Shown here one piece after another: positions 21,519 through 34,387 of a stretch of DNA of 64,000 nucleotides. The number at the start of each line of letters is the position of its first letter. The first letter of the stretch is position 1. This stretch comes from Amanita rubescens (taxonomy: Eukaryota; Basidiomycota; Agaricomycetes; Agaricales; Amanitaceae). A model generated the notes under the pieces. That model did no database searches and had not been told where the DNA came from. It was given only the letters and a program-made list of their open reading frames with translations. The position numbers and the translations under genes were made by a program. Location: assembly GCA_015039365.1 (NCBI GenBank), contig WION01000004.1:992001-1056000 (forward strand), read 5' to 3'.

Positions 21519-23563
21519 ATGACAGAGAGCTGGTTTCAGAGAGAATTCCTGACGCCTAGACGGCTCGCATTCAATATTCTATTCTATGGCGCTCATTTTG
21601 GCCTTTTTGCCTATGGCTGGTACAGTCAGGTAATCGACTCCAAATTCCCACTCAACCACGGCGCTAATGTTCACCACAGGCAACAAATAAGAAGTTGGCA
21701 GGACTTAATACCATTGGTTTCTCTGTGTGGCTTTCCCGCGGCGCTGGCATCGTCCTAGCTTTCGATGCAGGCTTGATTTTGATACCGATGTTCCGAAATA
21801 TCATTCGCATAGTTCGTCCCCGGCTTTCTTGGCTTTTCCCCGCCGACGAAAACATCTGGTTCCACCGTCAAGTTGCCTATTCTATGGCGTTTTGGGCTAT
21901 GGTTCACACCACCGCCCACTATGTCAACTTCATCACCGTCGAGCGCGCCCGTATGTTCATTCGTTTCAATTCTTTTCCTGTGGCTAATCCCTCATGCCTT
22001 GTCAAGAATTGAGAACTCAGTTTGCCCAACAAATTCACTACACCCAACCTGGAGGCATAACAGGACACTTTATGCTTTTCATCATGCTCCTGATGTATAC
22101 GACTGCTCATCATAAGATCCGTCATCAAGCATTTGAGGTGTTCTGGTACACCCACCACCTCGCTTTCTTCTTCTTGATGGCTCTCTATTCCCATGCCACC
22201 GGTTGCTTTGTGCGCGATTCTGTCAACCCACAATACGTTAATACGTTCCCGTTTTACAATACCGAATTTTGCCTTGGTTACCAGAGTTGGCGATTCACCA
22301 TTTGGCCTTTTCTCATTTACTTTAGCGAGCGCATATATAGAGAAATTCGTGCAAGGCGCGCTACTCGTCTTTCCAGAGTTCTCGTTCATCCCAGCGGTAT
22401 GCGTCCCAGAATAATTTGTCGTCCCCTAGCTCAATATTCTATAGGTGCCATGGAACTGCGCATCACTAAGCCTAGCTTCGAATATGTCGCTGGTCAATGG
22501 CTATTCCTCCAAATTCCAGAGATCTCGAATTTCCAATGGCATCCGGTATGTGTGAATCACCCCTTGATATTTTGAAATGTCTAAATGCTACGATGTTTAG
22601 TTCACAATCACTTCTGCACCTGAGGATCCCTACGTGTCAGTTCATGTTCGCCAGGTTGGTGATTGGACGCGTGCGCTAGGTGATCGTCTAGGAGTTGGGC
22701 CAGCGGTTGTTGCATCAATGACCCAGGCCGCGATGAAAGGTGTCGAGAAAGATGACAGGTCCGGCTTTACCAGAGGAGAGTTCGTGGAGCTTGATCCAGC
22801 CGCCGCCACAGTCTCGCTACCCAAAGTCAGGATCGACGGTCCTTACGGCGCACCGGCTGAGGACGTTTTCGGTGGTCAGGTTGCTATCCTTATCGGTGCT
22901 GGAATCGGTGTAACACCATTTGCATCCATCTTGAAGCATATTTGGTGGAGACAGAAGCGAGGCGCGTTAGGTGCGCTACGCAGGGTAGAGTTCTTCTGGG
23001 TGTGCCGTGACACTCCCTCCTTTGGGTGGTTCCAGACCCTGCTTCAGGAAGTGGAATCTGCGCAAGCCGATCGTACGTAGTACTATTCACAAAACTTATG
23101 TGAAGCTGACCTTTACTTTAGCAAACTTCCTGCGGATCAATATCTACTTGACGCAGAAAATCAGCGAAGACATGATGTATAATATCGCGGTTAATGACGC
23201 GGGAGCGGACTACGATCCTCTTACGCTCTTGAGATCCAGGACGACATACGGTAGGCCTGATTGGGTGGCTATCTATGCGAAGATTAGGCAGGCAATAGAT
23301 TCGGGGCAATACTTGCCAGGAGTCAAGTCGCAGCTGAAAACGAAAGTTCAGGTGAGGACCCGACTGATATCTGTTACCGCACTCTTTTAAAATAACGCGT
23401 GAAGACGTACTTCTGCGGTCCTACTCCTCTCGCGAAAGCTATCAAAGAAGCTACCGACAAGAACTCTAATGCTGAGGTTCAGTTCACGTTCGCCAAGGTA
23501 AGCATATCTATACTCCTACGGAATTGCGACTCACGCCTGTCGATGGTTTAGGAGCATTTCTAA
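21519..23563 (+). CDS. noxA: NADPH oxidase catalytic subunit (NoxA/Nox1 class)
   Basis: Seven exons: 21519-21629, 21680-21950, 22007-22545, 22601-23072, 23122-23351, 23405-23497, 23552-23563 (575 aa). Transfers electrons from NADPH via FAD and two hemes across the membrane to make superoxide; in fungi it acts in hyphal signalling and fruiting. Seen: about six TM helices, paired heme-ligand histidines (FHRQVAYSMAFWAMVHTTAHY; EVFWYTHHLAFF), the FAD site WHPFTITSAP, NADPH sites DGPYGAP and LIGAGIGVTPFASIL, YFCGPTPLAKAI, and the terminal phenylalanine (AKEHF). It has no EF-hand domain, which excludes NoxC. The last exon encodes only three residues and the stop. Confidence 0.93.
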
Positions 23564-23816
23564 ATCTCTTTCGCGGTACTTTGGTCATGGGCTTATCTAT
23601 TAGTATATGTGCTATATTGTTGTTGTCGAGTATTTGAACGTTGTGTAACACTTGCTACGCTTTGAAGAGGCCGCCAATAGGTCTAAGTAACACAGATATA
23701 TTGCGGTAATAACATCACAACAAGATCACAAGATTAACGGATACATATACGACAACCCAAAATTTCAAAGAAATCAGCGAATAAAGCAAGTCCAATGCTA
23801 CCATACAAGTAAGTCC

Positions 23817-26179
23817 TTATCGTTCTTCAGTTGCACTCCAAAATCTTGTCATTCTGCAAAGTTGCCCTAGGCTCGACTGAGGTTTCCCGGGTAGTTGCCG
23901 CTTGCTTCTTTGCACCTGCACCGATGCCGTGGTCTGTGCATCAGGATGGACGAGCTCCTTGTTTTCAACGCCATTTGCAGGGGTTGATACATTGGCTCGA
24001 GGTTGAGTAAACGTCTGACCAACCTCGTGATCTGGAAAAAATCGCTGCAGGTGGTCGTATACATCGTCCAGGCCAGGTCGAGTCAACCACGATCGTCTAG
24101 ATGCACGAGGTACTCTGCTGGAGCGTCTGCTCTTCGGGGATGCATCCTCCTCGCCTCTGCTAAGTGTTGGGGAGGAGGCAGAAGTCAGCTTTCGGCGGCT
24201 TTGCAGATCGGCGGGAGGTTTATTCCATAGGTGAAGATCGTCATCAGTGTCGGAAGTGTCAGTGTAATCAGATACACCTTTGTCTATGGACGTATCAACT
24301 CGTGGGCGGTTGTGTCTGCCAAATAATGATAGACCAGAATTTGCGGTGCTACTGCTGTGACCAGATGCAGGGGGCGAAACAGATAATAATGATGGTGATG
24401 GTGATGGATTTGTCGGCTGGTTGTTTGGGCGCCAAGAGCCGTCCTCAGTGAGGCATCGCCGGTGCATGGGAAACGATGGTCGAGAGGGTGCAAGTCGGCT
24501 GGATAGGGAAAGTGATGATATCTCCGGGAGTGGGGGAGGGGCATAGTTTCCCTGCGAGGCATGATTACTCGGTTTGTCCGAGTCGCCGTCGCTATCTGGA
24601 TTTGATACAATGAGGATCTTGCGCCTACTGCGTTTAGGCGATCGATCTGGACTGACGGATAACTTAGTGCTCAGTTCAAACTCGTCATACGCATACGAGC
24701 GATCCCTAGGAGACCCGGGAGGAGTAATAACGACAATACGGGGGCCGTTGTCCTGGAGCGATGGCTGTGTTGCTTTGGTGGCAACGATCGTGCGATCATG
24801 ACCAGCAGTCGCATTCGGCGACTCCAATTTCTCGGCGACTTGTGTATCAAAGGTCGACTCCGTTAAAGGCCTTAAAGTCGGCGCATATGGTGCACCTTGG
24901 TCGATTTGGGACAAACTAGAGAAAGAAAACTGCGATTTCGACTTTCGATTGATGCTACCTCCGTGGATAACGTATGGAAAGGTCCAGTTAAATGGCAATC
25001 TAAGGTATGGGTGAGCTTGAAGCTCGGTGGCGGTAGGTCGATCTTGCGGATTTCTGCAAACGAGTTACTGCTGCTCGATCGTATTCTAACGAGTATCAAT
25101 ACGCACGCTTGGAAGCACTGAAGACGGAATTCTTCTGCCAAATCACTTAACTTTATGCCAGGGGGAATGGGAGGTGGCTGTTTATATTGCGAGACCTGAC
25201 GAGTGCGTCAATACCGTCGAACGTGAGCAATACGGAACATTTACTTTGTACATGACTGACACTAGAACTTCGTTACTCCAAGGCTTTTCACCAGACCACA
25301 TTTCCAAGACCACACATCCGACACTCCATATGTCGACTTTGGCGTCATAGCCCGCCTTCTTGGTGTCAAGTATCTCTGGGGCCATCCATTGTATTGTGCC
25401 CTTCATATTAGTAAAAGCGCGTATGTTCTGTAAGTCATCTACTTTCTTGGATATGCCAAAGTCGGAGATCTTGCAAACACCAGCCGGGTCAAGAAGTATG
25501 TTATCAGATTTCAAATCCTGAACAGGTCAGCGCAATTGAATTATGGAGTTATGAATAGAACTTACTCTATGAATTATGCCCTTGGAATGTAGGTATTTAA
25601 GGCCAGAAAGTATTTGAAACGTGAATGATCTGGTGACGTCGTCGCGAAATCGGCCGTACTTCCTGAGACAGCTTGTAATCGTACCGCCGGGTACATACTC
25701 AAGAAAACTTAAGCAAATTACTTTCGCCGGATAGCTTGGTAAGATCAGAGGAACCTACATGCTGAGGTGTTCGTCACTCTCCTCAAAACCTAGGTATCTA
25801 ACAATGTGAGTATGATCCAAATCTTTAAGCATGTCATTCTCCAACTTGAAAGAATCGATGATTTCCCGTTGTTTTCGAAAAGCCGAACGGTCGATGGCGG
25901 ACGGTGTTAGCTCGACCTGCTTGACAGCCATAATTTCACCAGTGTTCGCGTTGAGACCCATATAAACGCGCCCATAGCTTCCCTTGCCGATAAGATCCCC
26001 ACGAACGTATTTGAACTTCTCTAGGAGACGATTAGATGTAAAGGGTCACCGGGTAATCCGGGCTTACGCTTGTGATTAGTTTGCTGTGAGGCCCGATGAC
26101 TGAGCAACGATAATTTGGCGCGGTCGAGGAGCTTCCGTTTCCGCTGACCAGAGCCTGCGAATGCTGTCTCCAGTTCCAT
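23817..26179 (-). CDS. MAPKKK-like kinase with kinase domain first and BCK1-like regulatory region last
   Basis: Minus-strand gene of roughly 690 aa with a long last exon (23817-25053). After a basic 37-residue leader comes a complete Ste11-type kinase domain (about residues 38-310): [59 protein letters not shown] and HPYLRLP. Instead of stopping there, as the BCK1-type gene at 51-55.6 kb does (HPYLRLPPDW...), the frame continues for about 390 Ser/Pro-rich residues. These hold [37 protein letters not shown] and a terminal [12 protein letters not shown]. Their counterparts in the BCK1-type protein lie before its kinase domain. Catalytic residues look intact. It is divergent from the nucleoporin gene by 135 bp. 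Confidence 0.85.
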
Positions 26180-26314
26180 ACTGAAGACGAAACCTATAGG
26201 CTACCGCTGCGCCCGACTCATGCGGCCATACCTCGGACCCTGATCGTCATCTCCAAATCACGTGCTCTCCACGTGCTATCCCAACTACATTCGTTGACAA
26301 TTGCGTTTCTCGCG
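26180..26314. promoter_or_regulatory. 135-bp divergent promoter (permuted kinase / nucleoporin) with two CACGTG
   Basis: The interval between the divergent starts carries CACGTG at 26259-26264 and again at 26270-26275, 11 bp apart. Confidence 0.5.
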
Positions 26315-29300
26315 ATGATGGCTGCTCGTCAAGCCACTGCCGTCGATCTTCCTGCTCTCCAAAATGCCAGCAGGGTTCTACTTGATCAACTTGCAAGGGA
26401 TGCCCAGAGCATACCTGACTATGGTGACTCATTAACTGCCTGTAAGTCATCCGACTTCGCACCTCACGCGCGTCATCTGGACTCAAGTTTATTCTGTCAG
26501 CTGGGAGCCATGTCTCGGCGTCGTACAGCATATTTCCGGACGATATACGCGTCCCGTATCAGAAAAAACGCTTTGTAGGAATACCCGATGGTTTATTTCA
26601 ATACTATGACAGTGCGTATTAAAGTGGTGTCTTCATACTTTGCATGTCATTCTGCCTCAGGTGCCAACGTGAATTCTCATATGGGCCTTATACCCGAGAT
26701 TGAGCGTGTATGGATATCAATTGATCACAAATTATTTTTATGGGATTATGTTGATGGGTCAGTTGATTCTAAGTATTCGAAATAACTTACTAACCAAGTG
26801 TTTTACAGTCAAGAAATCAATTCATTTGTAGAGCAACCTGATGTAATCACACACGTCGCTCTTGTCAAAGCAAAACATGGTGTATTCATTGATGCAATCA
26901 CTTCTGTGCTTGTCATCTGTACTCCAGTATCCGTTCTCCTCATCGGTGTATCCACTTTGGCTGTCACAGGTCAAAATGGCAGACCAAGGAAAGAAATTCA
27001 AATGTATGCTACGGATCTATCTGTCCAAACTGATGTCGAGATGACGTCGGTCGTCGGCACTAACGATGGGAGAATATTCATGTGTGGCTCGCAAGATGGA
27101 AATCTGTATGAGCTTCACTACCAGGAGACAGAATCTTGGTTTGGAAAGCGTGTTCAGCTTATTAATCACTCTATTGGAGGCGTCCAAAGTCTCTTACCGC
27201 GGTTTTCTTCATCTAGCTTAGAAGGTCAGAAAAAATCCATCTCCAACTTGTAGTCGTGACTGAACGAACCCCAGATCGGATCACCTTTGTGGCTTCTGAC
27301 ACATTAAAGGGCTGCATCTACACCTTATCATCCAAAAATTGTATATCCTCATACAAATTGACTGGAGCCAAGTCCATTCAGCACATACAAACCATATCAA
27401 ATATTAATAAGGCTGCCCAAGATAAAGCACCTGGCGCACCAGCTCTTACTCCCCAAAACTTTCAAATCGTTTCTCTGCACGTCATAGAGCCGCGGGAATC
27501 ACGGTCTGGCGTACAGCTCGTCGCCCTGACTTCCAATGGCGTTCGCCTTTACTTCTCTGCATCCTTTTCGTCGTATGGTTATAGCTCCGGCGCTGGGGAC
27601 TCTGGATTGCGGCCGCTTCACTTAATTCACATTCGACTACCACCAAATAATCTCATTCATCCAGACGAACAAACACATCCCATACGACCCCTGTTAGCCA
27701 ATTATCCTACTGTCAGGTCATCTGCACAGACCTCGAGTCGACCCTATCTCTTAAAGTCACTAGAGAGCTCATGCTACATTGATGGTTTGACAATAGCAGC
27801 ACAACAAGGCGATACTGATGGGACCGACTTTGTCCTCTGCCTAGCCCCTGATCTAACACGCATAGGCTCGCTTGGACAACCACAACTTCAAGGTACCCAA
27901 CAACAGCAACAATCATATGCATATGGAAGTGGGTCTGCGCCAAGTAGACCCCCGCTCACAGAATACGCTACCCTCCTTGCGATACCTGGCCGGACGTGGG
28001 CAATGGCAGCTGTTCCTCGTCAGCGTATGCCATCTACGCCTCCTGGTACACCTTCTCCGGCAGCCATAAATGAACTCGCTTTACAAGTTGGTGAATACTC
28101 CCAGCAATTCATGTTACTGACCAACGTGGGCTTGACGTTTCTGGTCAAAAGACGTGCGATCGATTATCTGAAAGCAGTACTGGAAGAAATACAGACAGAG
28201 GGAAATGTCCAGCCTATAATTGAGTTCAGGGACAGGTACGCACAGCACGAATTGCGGAAACCCAATTTAACACGTCGCAATTGATAGCTTCGGACGTGAT
28301 CAGACTTGCGCCATGCTTCTAAGCCTTGCGGTGGGCAATGTATTTGTAGATCCGGGCAGTTCGCAGTCCGGGACAATTGGCATGGTCGCCCCCGATCTCA
28401 CTTCCGTTGCGAAACAAGCATTTTATGACTTTGGGGAACGCCCAATTTGGACAGAACGAGTCACTTATGGTAAAGGTTAGTCCGCGATCTCACGAGTTTC
28501 AGTCGATCGTGATATTGAGTACGTTTTTCTGCGTCAAATAGAAAGTCAAGGGTCAGCGATATTCAGCGGTCGACGAGAAGGCTTCGCACTCTATTTTGCG
28601 CGTCTCGTAAGACCGATTTGGAAGTCTAAATTGACAGTGCAGAAGTGTGTCTTTTGCTTATACAGTTTGCGCACTAAAACTAAGATGAACCTCATTCTCA
28701 GCACTGCTGGTTTGCAGGAATTAGCACTACCTGGTGACACTCTAGTGACGATACAAAAAAACCTCTTTTCCTTGAAGGATTTCATGGATAAAAACCCTCA
28801 TCTATTCCATTCAGCACCTGGCGAAACAGCTTCGACTCGCGCCCCCGTTACAGACCAGGAAGCATGGAAGGTACGCTCTACTTCAAGAATAAGACCTGAC
28901 GTTTAATCCTTGCAGGCTGAACAAAATTCAGTTTCTGAACTTCTTTCCCTGCTGACAAGGACAATTGAAGCATTGTCATTTGTACTGCTTCTCAGTGATT
29001 ATCGCATGAGTGAACTCATTCAACAGTGAGTGCCTGACCAACTGAGCACCTTCTTTACGTAATGCTGGGCAAAGATGTGATCGGGAAGTCCAGCAAATCA
29101 TAGCATCGCAGACTTTTGAAGACCTCATTACAACACAGAATGGGCTTACTGTGTCGAGAGCACTCGTCAACGTCGTTATCGATCAGCAAATCGGCCACCA
29201 AATTAGTGTGCGTCTCAACATTACCGTTGTTTCTCGTTTTATCAAACTATTGACGCTGTTGAACGTTAGGTGGACACAATTAGCGATGTATTGCAACAGC

Positions 29301-31326
29301 GATGTGGCTCCTTTTGCAGTACGGACGACGTAATGATATACAAGGTATTTCTAATTCCTTGCATTGGTTCGCATTCGTTTACAGCTTTGTAAGGCAAAAG
29401 AAAATATTCGTAAAGCCACCGAAACCCGCAGCCCCTCTGAAAAGCAAAACTGTTTGGCGGAATCACTCAGGTATTTATTCACAACACTGCCTAGCTCATC
29501 CTTACGTGAGTGGGATAGACTCTTCATAAAGGGTGCGCGCGTATTAGAATTTGAGAAGTTGAGAGAAGTATGCGGTGATTACCAACAACTTGGCTATGCA
29601 AAAGGTAATTTGACTATTTTTATATGCCATGACTACGGGGCTGACTATTTACAGGCGCTGTATTGTTGCCTTTGTCATGTGCGAAAGTGTTTGACCCAGA
29701 TAATCTCGGCCTGGAATATTGGCAAATGTCCAGTGTTTCGACCCAAAGCCCTGGGCCTGGAGGAGTCAGTGCGGATGACACTCGAACCGCATTTTTCAGG
29801 AAACGAATGCAATGTTATGACCTTGTTAAGGATTCATTAACAGTGTTCGAAGACAAGTGCAATACTCAGTTAAGCAATCAGACAGGCCAAGCTTCTGGCG
29901 ATGACCAGGAGGTTATCAAAAACCACGCATATGAGCTAGCGTTTGCTAGTGATGATGAAATGTTCCACTCAGTCTTATATGACTGGCTTATTGAGCGCAA
30001 CCTTGCTGATGACTTATTGGAGGTTCGTTGACAATCCCTGGAGTCACCACGGTCCAATTCACCTTTACAGATGCGACCCCCCTTCCTTGAAGCCCACCTC
30101 AAGCGTGAACCCTCAACCGTCCGAAAATACCAGTTGCTATGGCAATTCTACGTGAAGAATGGCCAGCCCCTGCGGGCAGCTGAAGTGCTTGCTGCGCTGG
30201 CCGAGTCTAGCCAGTCAGTCCCGCTAAGAGTTCCAATAACAGTCTCCTCAACCAGAAATTTTCTAGGTTTGACCTAAATCTAGACGCGCGGCTTGAGTGC
30301 CTAACTCTCGCCGTCGCCAATGCCAAATCACACCCAGTATCTATAGGTGGAAGGCATGAAACGGCTATTGATTTTCTGACAGATCTAGAAGAGAAGCTTG
30401 AAGTCATTCAGGTACAATTGGGGATATATAATGCATTGTATCCACATATCGACGACGCGCCGGAAGTTGGTGAAAGAGTCAAGATGCTCACCCAGCGTCT
30501 ATTCACCATGACAGAGGTAGGCATACGTTGTCAAGTTGGACAAACGTCTAACAGAGTTGCATCAGCTTTATCAAATGTACGCTGTCGCATTTGGTCTCCC
30601 TGAAATGCAACTATTGTGTCTTCATGTCTCTGAGCATCGGGACCTGTCACTCGTCAAACCCATTTGGAATCAAATTTTCGAGGAAAGTGAGTGATGTCTT
30701 ATTACGTGACGACTCTTAATGAGGATACCCGCCTCAGCCACGAATGAAGAAGTTGACATTCAAACGACGGCCGATGCCATTGTGTCGCGAGTGATATCTC
30801 TAGGAAAGAGGTTCTATCCTTCAGAGAGTGCCTTTCCTCTCCGTGGGTCATTAATTATTTCATCCAAGGATAAGCAAATTTATTAGTATGACAGAATACG
30901 TTGCGACACTCCTCGTGAGATTCCGACTTGCTCACAAAGACGAACTACCATACGGGTGGTCTCCAAGGACGCTGATACAATGTGGTGTACCGTACGCCGA
31001 AGTGTGGGATGTACTACATGAGATGTATGAATCTCAGGTAATTCTGGTAGTTAAGATTTACATTGCACAAGTTAAACACGCTGCTACAGGTTCCACCATT
31101 CAATGACCAAGCCAATGTACAGGCAATATCATCAGATATTGCTGTCCTATTATCGGATTGGCTAGAAGAGGCGAAGAGGCCGCAATCCTCAATCAGACGG
31201 GGCGAATTCCCTGCTGGGCGTATAGACGTAGCTATTGATCAATACCTGGCAGAATTAGAACCAAATCGCGCGGAGACTAGAAGAACGTACGAAGATATTA
31301 AACGCCAACTACGGCGGCATTGGTAG
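26315..31326 (+). CDS. NUP170: Inner-ring nucleoporin Nup155/Nup170
   Basis: Long gene with about 16 short introns and a protein of about 1,300 aa. Structural component of the nuclear pore inner ring. Seen: the N-terminal beta-propeller region with FVGIPDGLFQYYD, MGLIPEIERVWISIDHKLFLWDY, SVVGTNDGRIFMCGSQDGNLYELHYQ, SWFGKRVQLINHS, and the helical C-terminal half with LARLVRPIWKSK, KNLFSLKDFMDKNPHLF, EKLREVCGDYQQLGYAKGAV, LYDWLIERNLADDLLE, LKREPSTVRKYQLLWQFYVKNGQPLRAAEVL and RLEYLTL-like repeats. It ends at RQLRRHW. All exon joins checked keep the frame, including an intron inside SLR|LFIKGARVLEFEK. A QQQQQ tract lies near 27898-27915. No shift seen. Confidence 0.93.
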
Positions 31327-31474
31327 TGATTCTGTTGTCTTGCATAGTTTAGTGCACCGGATGTATAAACGATGTATTTGCATTTTCCATTCATTAATAT
31401 ACAGTGCACATATCTGAACCCCTAGCTATTAACCTCCAAGATGACATCCTCGGCTCGCAATAGCAATCTTTTCG

Positions 31475-32398
31475 TTATACGCTCGGTAAGTTGGTATACT
31501 TGGTACAGAGCCCTGTGCGGCGACCTTCCATGTTACGAATGGAGAAGAGAAATATGACAACCCACCTCGCAATCCCGACGACTAAGAGGCCCACAACAAT
31601 GATAGCGGCGATATCACGGGAATTATTTCGGCGGCGCGATCCCCTATATCGGGCCAGCCAGTGGACAGGACCCAAGAATGGCGCACTCAGAAGCATGTGT
31701 ACAACAGAACCGGCGCCGACCACGGGCAAGCCAAGGAGGAAGCGGCGAACGAAGCGCCATATTAGTCCAGACCTCCGGGGCACCGGAATCTCAACAGGAC
31801 CATCCAAGGGAAAGTCACTGTTGTCCTCAAATAGTCCGTATGTATCGCCATCCTTGATGACTCGGTAGGCCGCCGTAATCAGGTCATGTGCAACATCGTA
31901 CGGAGTGACGACGCCCCAAAAGCCCCAATATGATGGTTCCTCGAATGAAGACATGAAAAAGGTTGTTATGAAAGAAGCGAGCATGACAAGAAAGGTAAAC
32001 AGCAAAACAGAAATTCCTCCGACAATGACTAAAGGAGCAAGCAGTTTGGCACAGGGATGGCGACACAAGGGGTAAACGGCATACCTGGGTTTGTTGCAAT
32101 TCCTACGGCTCGAGTACGGGCAAAGCGGTACTGGTAACGACATTGGGGACAAGAATAAAAGGCGCTCTTAGAAGCGGAAGTCGTGCGCCAGCGTTGCAGA
32201 CATTTGATATGTACAAGCTAATTTGCAAACTCAATGAATTAATCATAATATCGGAAGATGGTTGCTCACCCTAATGGATCCCTTACATAGACACGGTCGT
32301 ATCAAACGGCCTAGTTCAGCCGCATTCGCTCCCTCTAAACAAATACGACACTGTTTCTGCTCCCTCTCATCGGGTGGGTCGTGGTCGTGGTTAGGCAT
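31475..32398 (-). CDS. RING-CH (RINGv) membrane E3 ubiquitin ligase
   Basis: Three exons, about 270 aa. Seen: an N-terminal C4HC3 RING-CH finger built across the first intron: CRICL, IRPCLCKGS, HIKCLQRWR and CPQCRYQY. After it come at least three hydrophobic segments (ISVLLFTFLVMLASFITTFF; LLGLPVVGAGSVVHMLL; IAAIIVVGLLVVGIARWVVIF). This is the MARCH/Doa10-like layout of E3 ligases that ubiquitinate membrane proteins, but it is much shorter than Doa10. The start at 32398 is the first ATG just before the finger. The substrate is unknown. It is head-to-head with the mitochondrial carrier. Confidence 0.85.
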
Positions 32399-32493
32399 CA
32401 AGTTATATCGGCTAAGTGTGATACGGCAACTAGACTTGCACCGTGTCACGCAGTCACGGCCCGATTCGGCAAACGCGTCCGACAAAACTTGGA
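32399..32493. promoter_or_regulatory. 95-bp divergent promoter (RING-CH ligase / mitochondrial carrier)
   Basis: Start codons at 32398 (minus) and 32494 (plus). No recognisable site; role inferred from the arrangement. Confidence 0.4.
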
Positions 32494-34066
32494 ATGGGAG
32501 AAGGTGCAGAAACTTACAACAGTGTGAGGATCGTAGGCTTATTCGCTGGCGTTGGTAGCGGTATGTTGCTCTCCTACTCTGCTGTACACATCCTTAATCT
32601 GTCCAGGTCTAACCAAAGTCAAGCCGCATCTCCACTTGCTTCATTCCTCGTTCCTAACGCGTTCAGACTAGGTCGCTGTGGGTCATGGGTGAGCTAGGTG
32701 AAACAAAAAGGTAAGAGCCGGACCTTTCCAGTGCGTTGACCATCGGTAACGCCTATGAGTCAGCAAGTTCATTTTGATGTGCTCATCAGAAAGCAAGTTT
32801 TGATACCGTGAAGACTCGCATGCAATGTTCTCCTCCCGGAACCCATCGTGGTGCCATAGACGTACTAGCCAAAACTGTTAAAAATGAGGTTCGTCCCATT
32901 ACTGATGTCATGAGTTGAGCGACGATGACACACCACATTGTCCAACACGTTCTTAGGGTATACTTGCACTTTACAAGGGAGCAACGCCTCCTGCTGTAGG
33001 GTGGGCTTTCATTGATGCCGTCCTCTTTGGATCTCTACATAATTACCGCCTTTTCTTTTTGCGAAATGGTTTGACGGAAACTTGCCCCACTACGAACCAA
33101 CCTCGTTTGACCCTGCTTGCCCACGGCTTTGCGGGGTTATGCGCTGGTCTTACGAGGTTAGCAATCAGTACCGATGATTATGAATGTGAAGATCGTTCCT
33201 GACAGATTGTGTCCTCAGTGCCGTTGTTGCGACCCCAGTTGAACTCCTCAAAGGTGCTTATTTCCACTCGAAAAGAATCTCCCGCATTCACACCTCTCTC
33301 TCACTCAGTTAAATTACAGTTACAATCGCAGAAATCGGTGGCAGATCGACAGTTTAAAGGACCAATAGATTGCGCTCGTCAAGTCATACGTGCTCAAGGA
33401 GTACTGGGCATGTGGTCAGGGTTCACCGGCAGCCTTGCCTTCAGGAGTAATTTTTTTTGGATGTTCTTGTCTGTTGAGGTTTGCCTCATAAGTAACGAAT
33501 AGCGCCGCCTCAGAGAGACTAATCTTATTTTGTTTAAGGGACTAATGAGGCTTTTCTCACGATTGAGGGGTACACCGTTTGAGGTAAACCAATCCGCAGT
33601 TCAAATCTTTTACACTAACAGTGCTTCAAATAAGATAAGCACAGGAACGGCAAATTTCCTCTCGGGAGGTTTGGCTTCGTTTGCTTATTGGGTGATGGCC
33701 ATCCCAGCTGACAACGTCAAGAAGTACGCTCGACCTCCATGACAACATGTACTTATTTTCTAACGCTGTTAGCCGAATGATGTCTTATCCTTATCCCCTT
33801 CCTTATCCTGCATCACGATCTGCAGCGTCCCTGATCACAAGGCCATCGTTCCTTGGAACCGTTCGCCATATTTACGCCGTCGACGGGCCGACTGGGTTTT
33901 TCCGTGGTCTGCGGCCGTGTTTATTACGTGCCTTTCCCGTTAATGCAGCAGCGCTCTTTGTTTCTGAAGGATTGATGACCATTCTTGGGGCCGAAAAGGT
34001 AAATTTCCGTTGGTTTCGTCATTTGGTTCAAATCATGACGTATGCACGCGCTAGACACGGAGTTGA
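32494..34066 (+). CDS. Mitochondrial carrier family (SLC25) transporter
   Basis: Inner-membrane solute carrier, about 340 aa, substrate not assignable. Three carrier repeats are seen with signatures GHGFDTVKTRMQ (the usual P is G), TPVELLKVKLQ and IPADNVKNRMM, each followed by a glycine-containing helix segment (YKGATPPAVGW; WSGFTGSLAFRS; FRGLRPCLLRAFPVNAAALFVSEG). The 5' part has micro-exons: 32494-32560, 32607-32617 (11 nt), 32672-32688 (17 nt), then 32798 on. The last intron joins GAEK to a four-codon exon at 34055-34066 (TRS stop), a typical fungal carrier ending. No frame damage. Confidence 0.88.
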
Positions 34067-34387
34067 TTTATACCATTCATACCCTTAATGATTCAATATT
34101 CAGGATTTGTGTCGTGATAGTTATGTAATTGCAACCGATTCACATTGGCGCCACCACCGGCAGTATCAGACTTCCGTTTTAGGCGTGTCACATTCCAAAG
34201 TAGGAAATTGCTTTGACAAGTACATTGTGAACATAGTATACAACATCCGGGAGAAAGCCGGGAACAGAATGAAAGCGGAAGAACGTCAAGTTGCTATGAT
34301 GTATATGCAAGATCACCCGACGTCCGTTTGACAAGGTTGGGTTAAAGCTAAAGAATGAAGTTGTCACAGTTCGCAAAGAAGCGCAAG

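Noticed and set aside
34003..34088. Carrier C-terminus read through to the stop at 34088
   Set aside because: A consensus intron ending GCGCTAG joins GAEK to TRS-stop, the usual fungal carrier ending, whereas the read-through sequence looks like translated intron.
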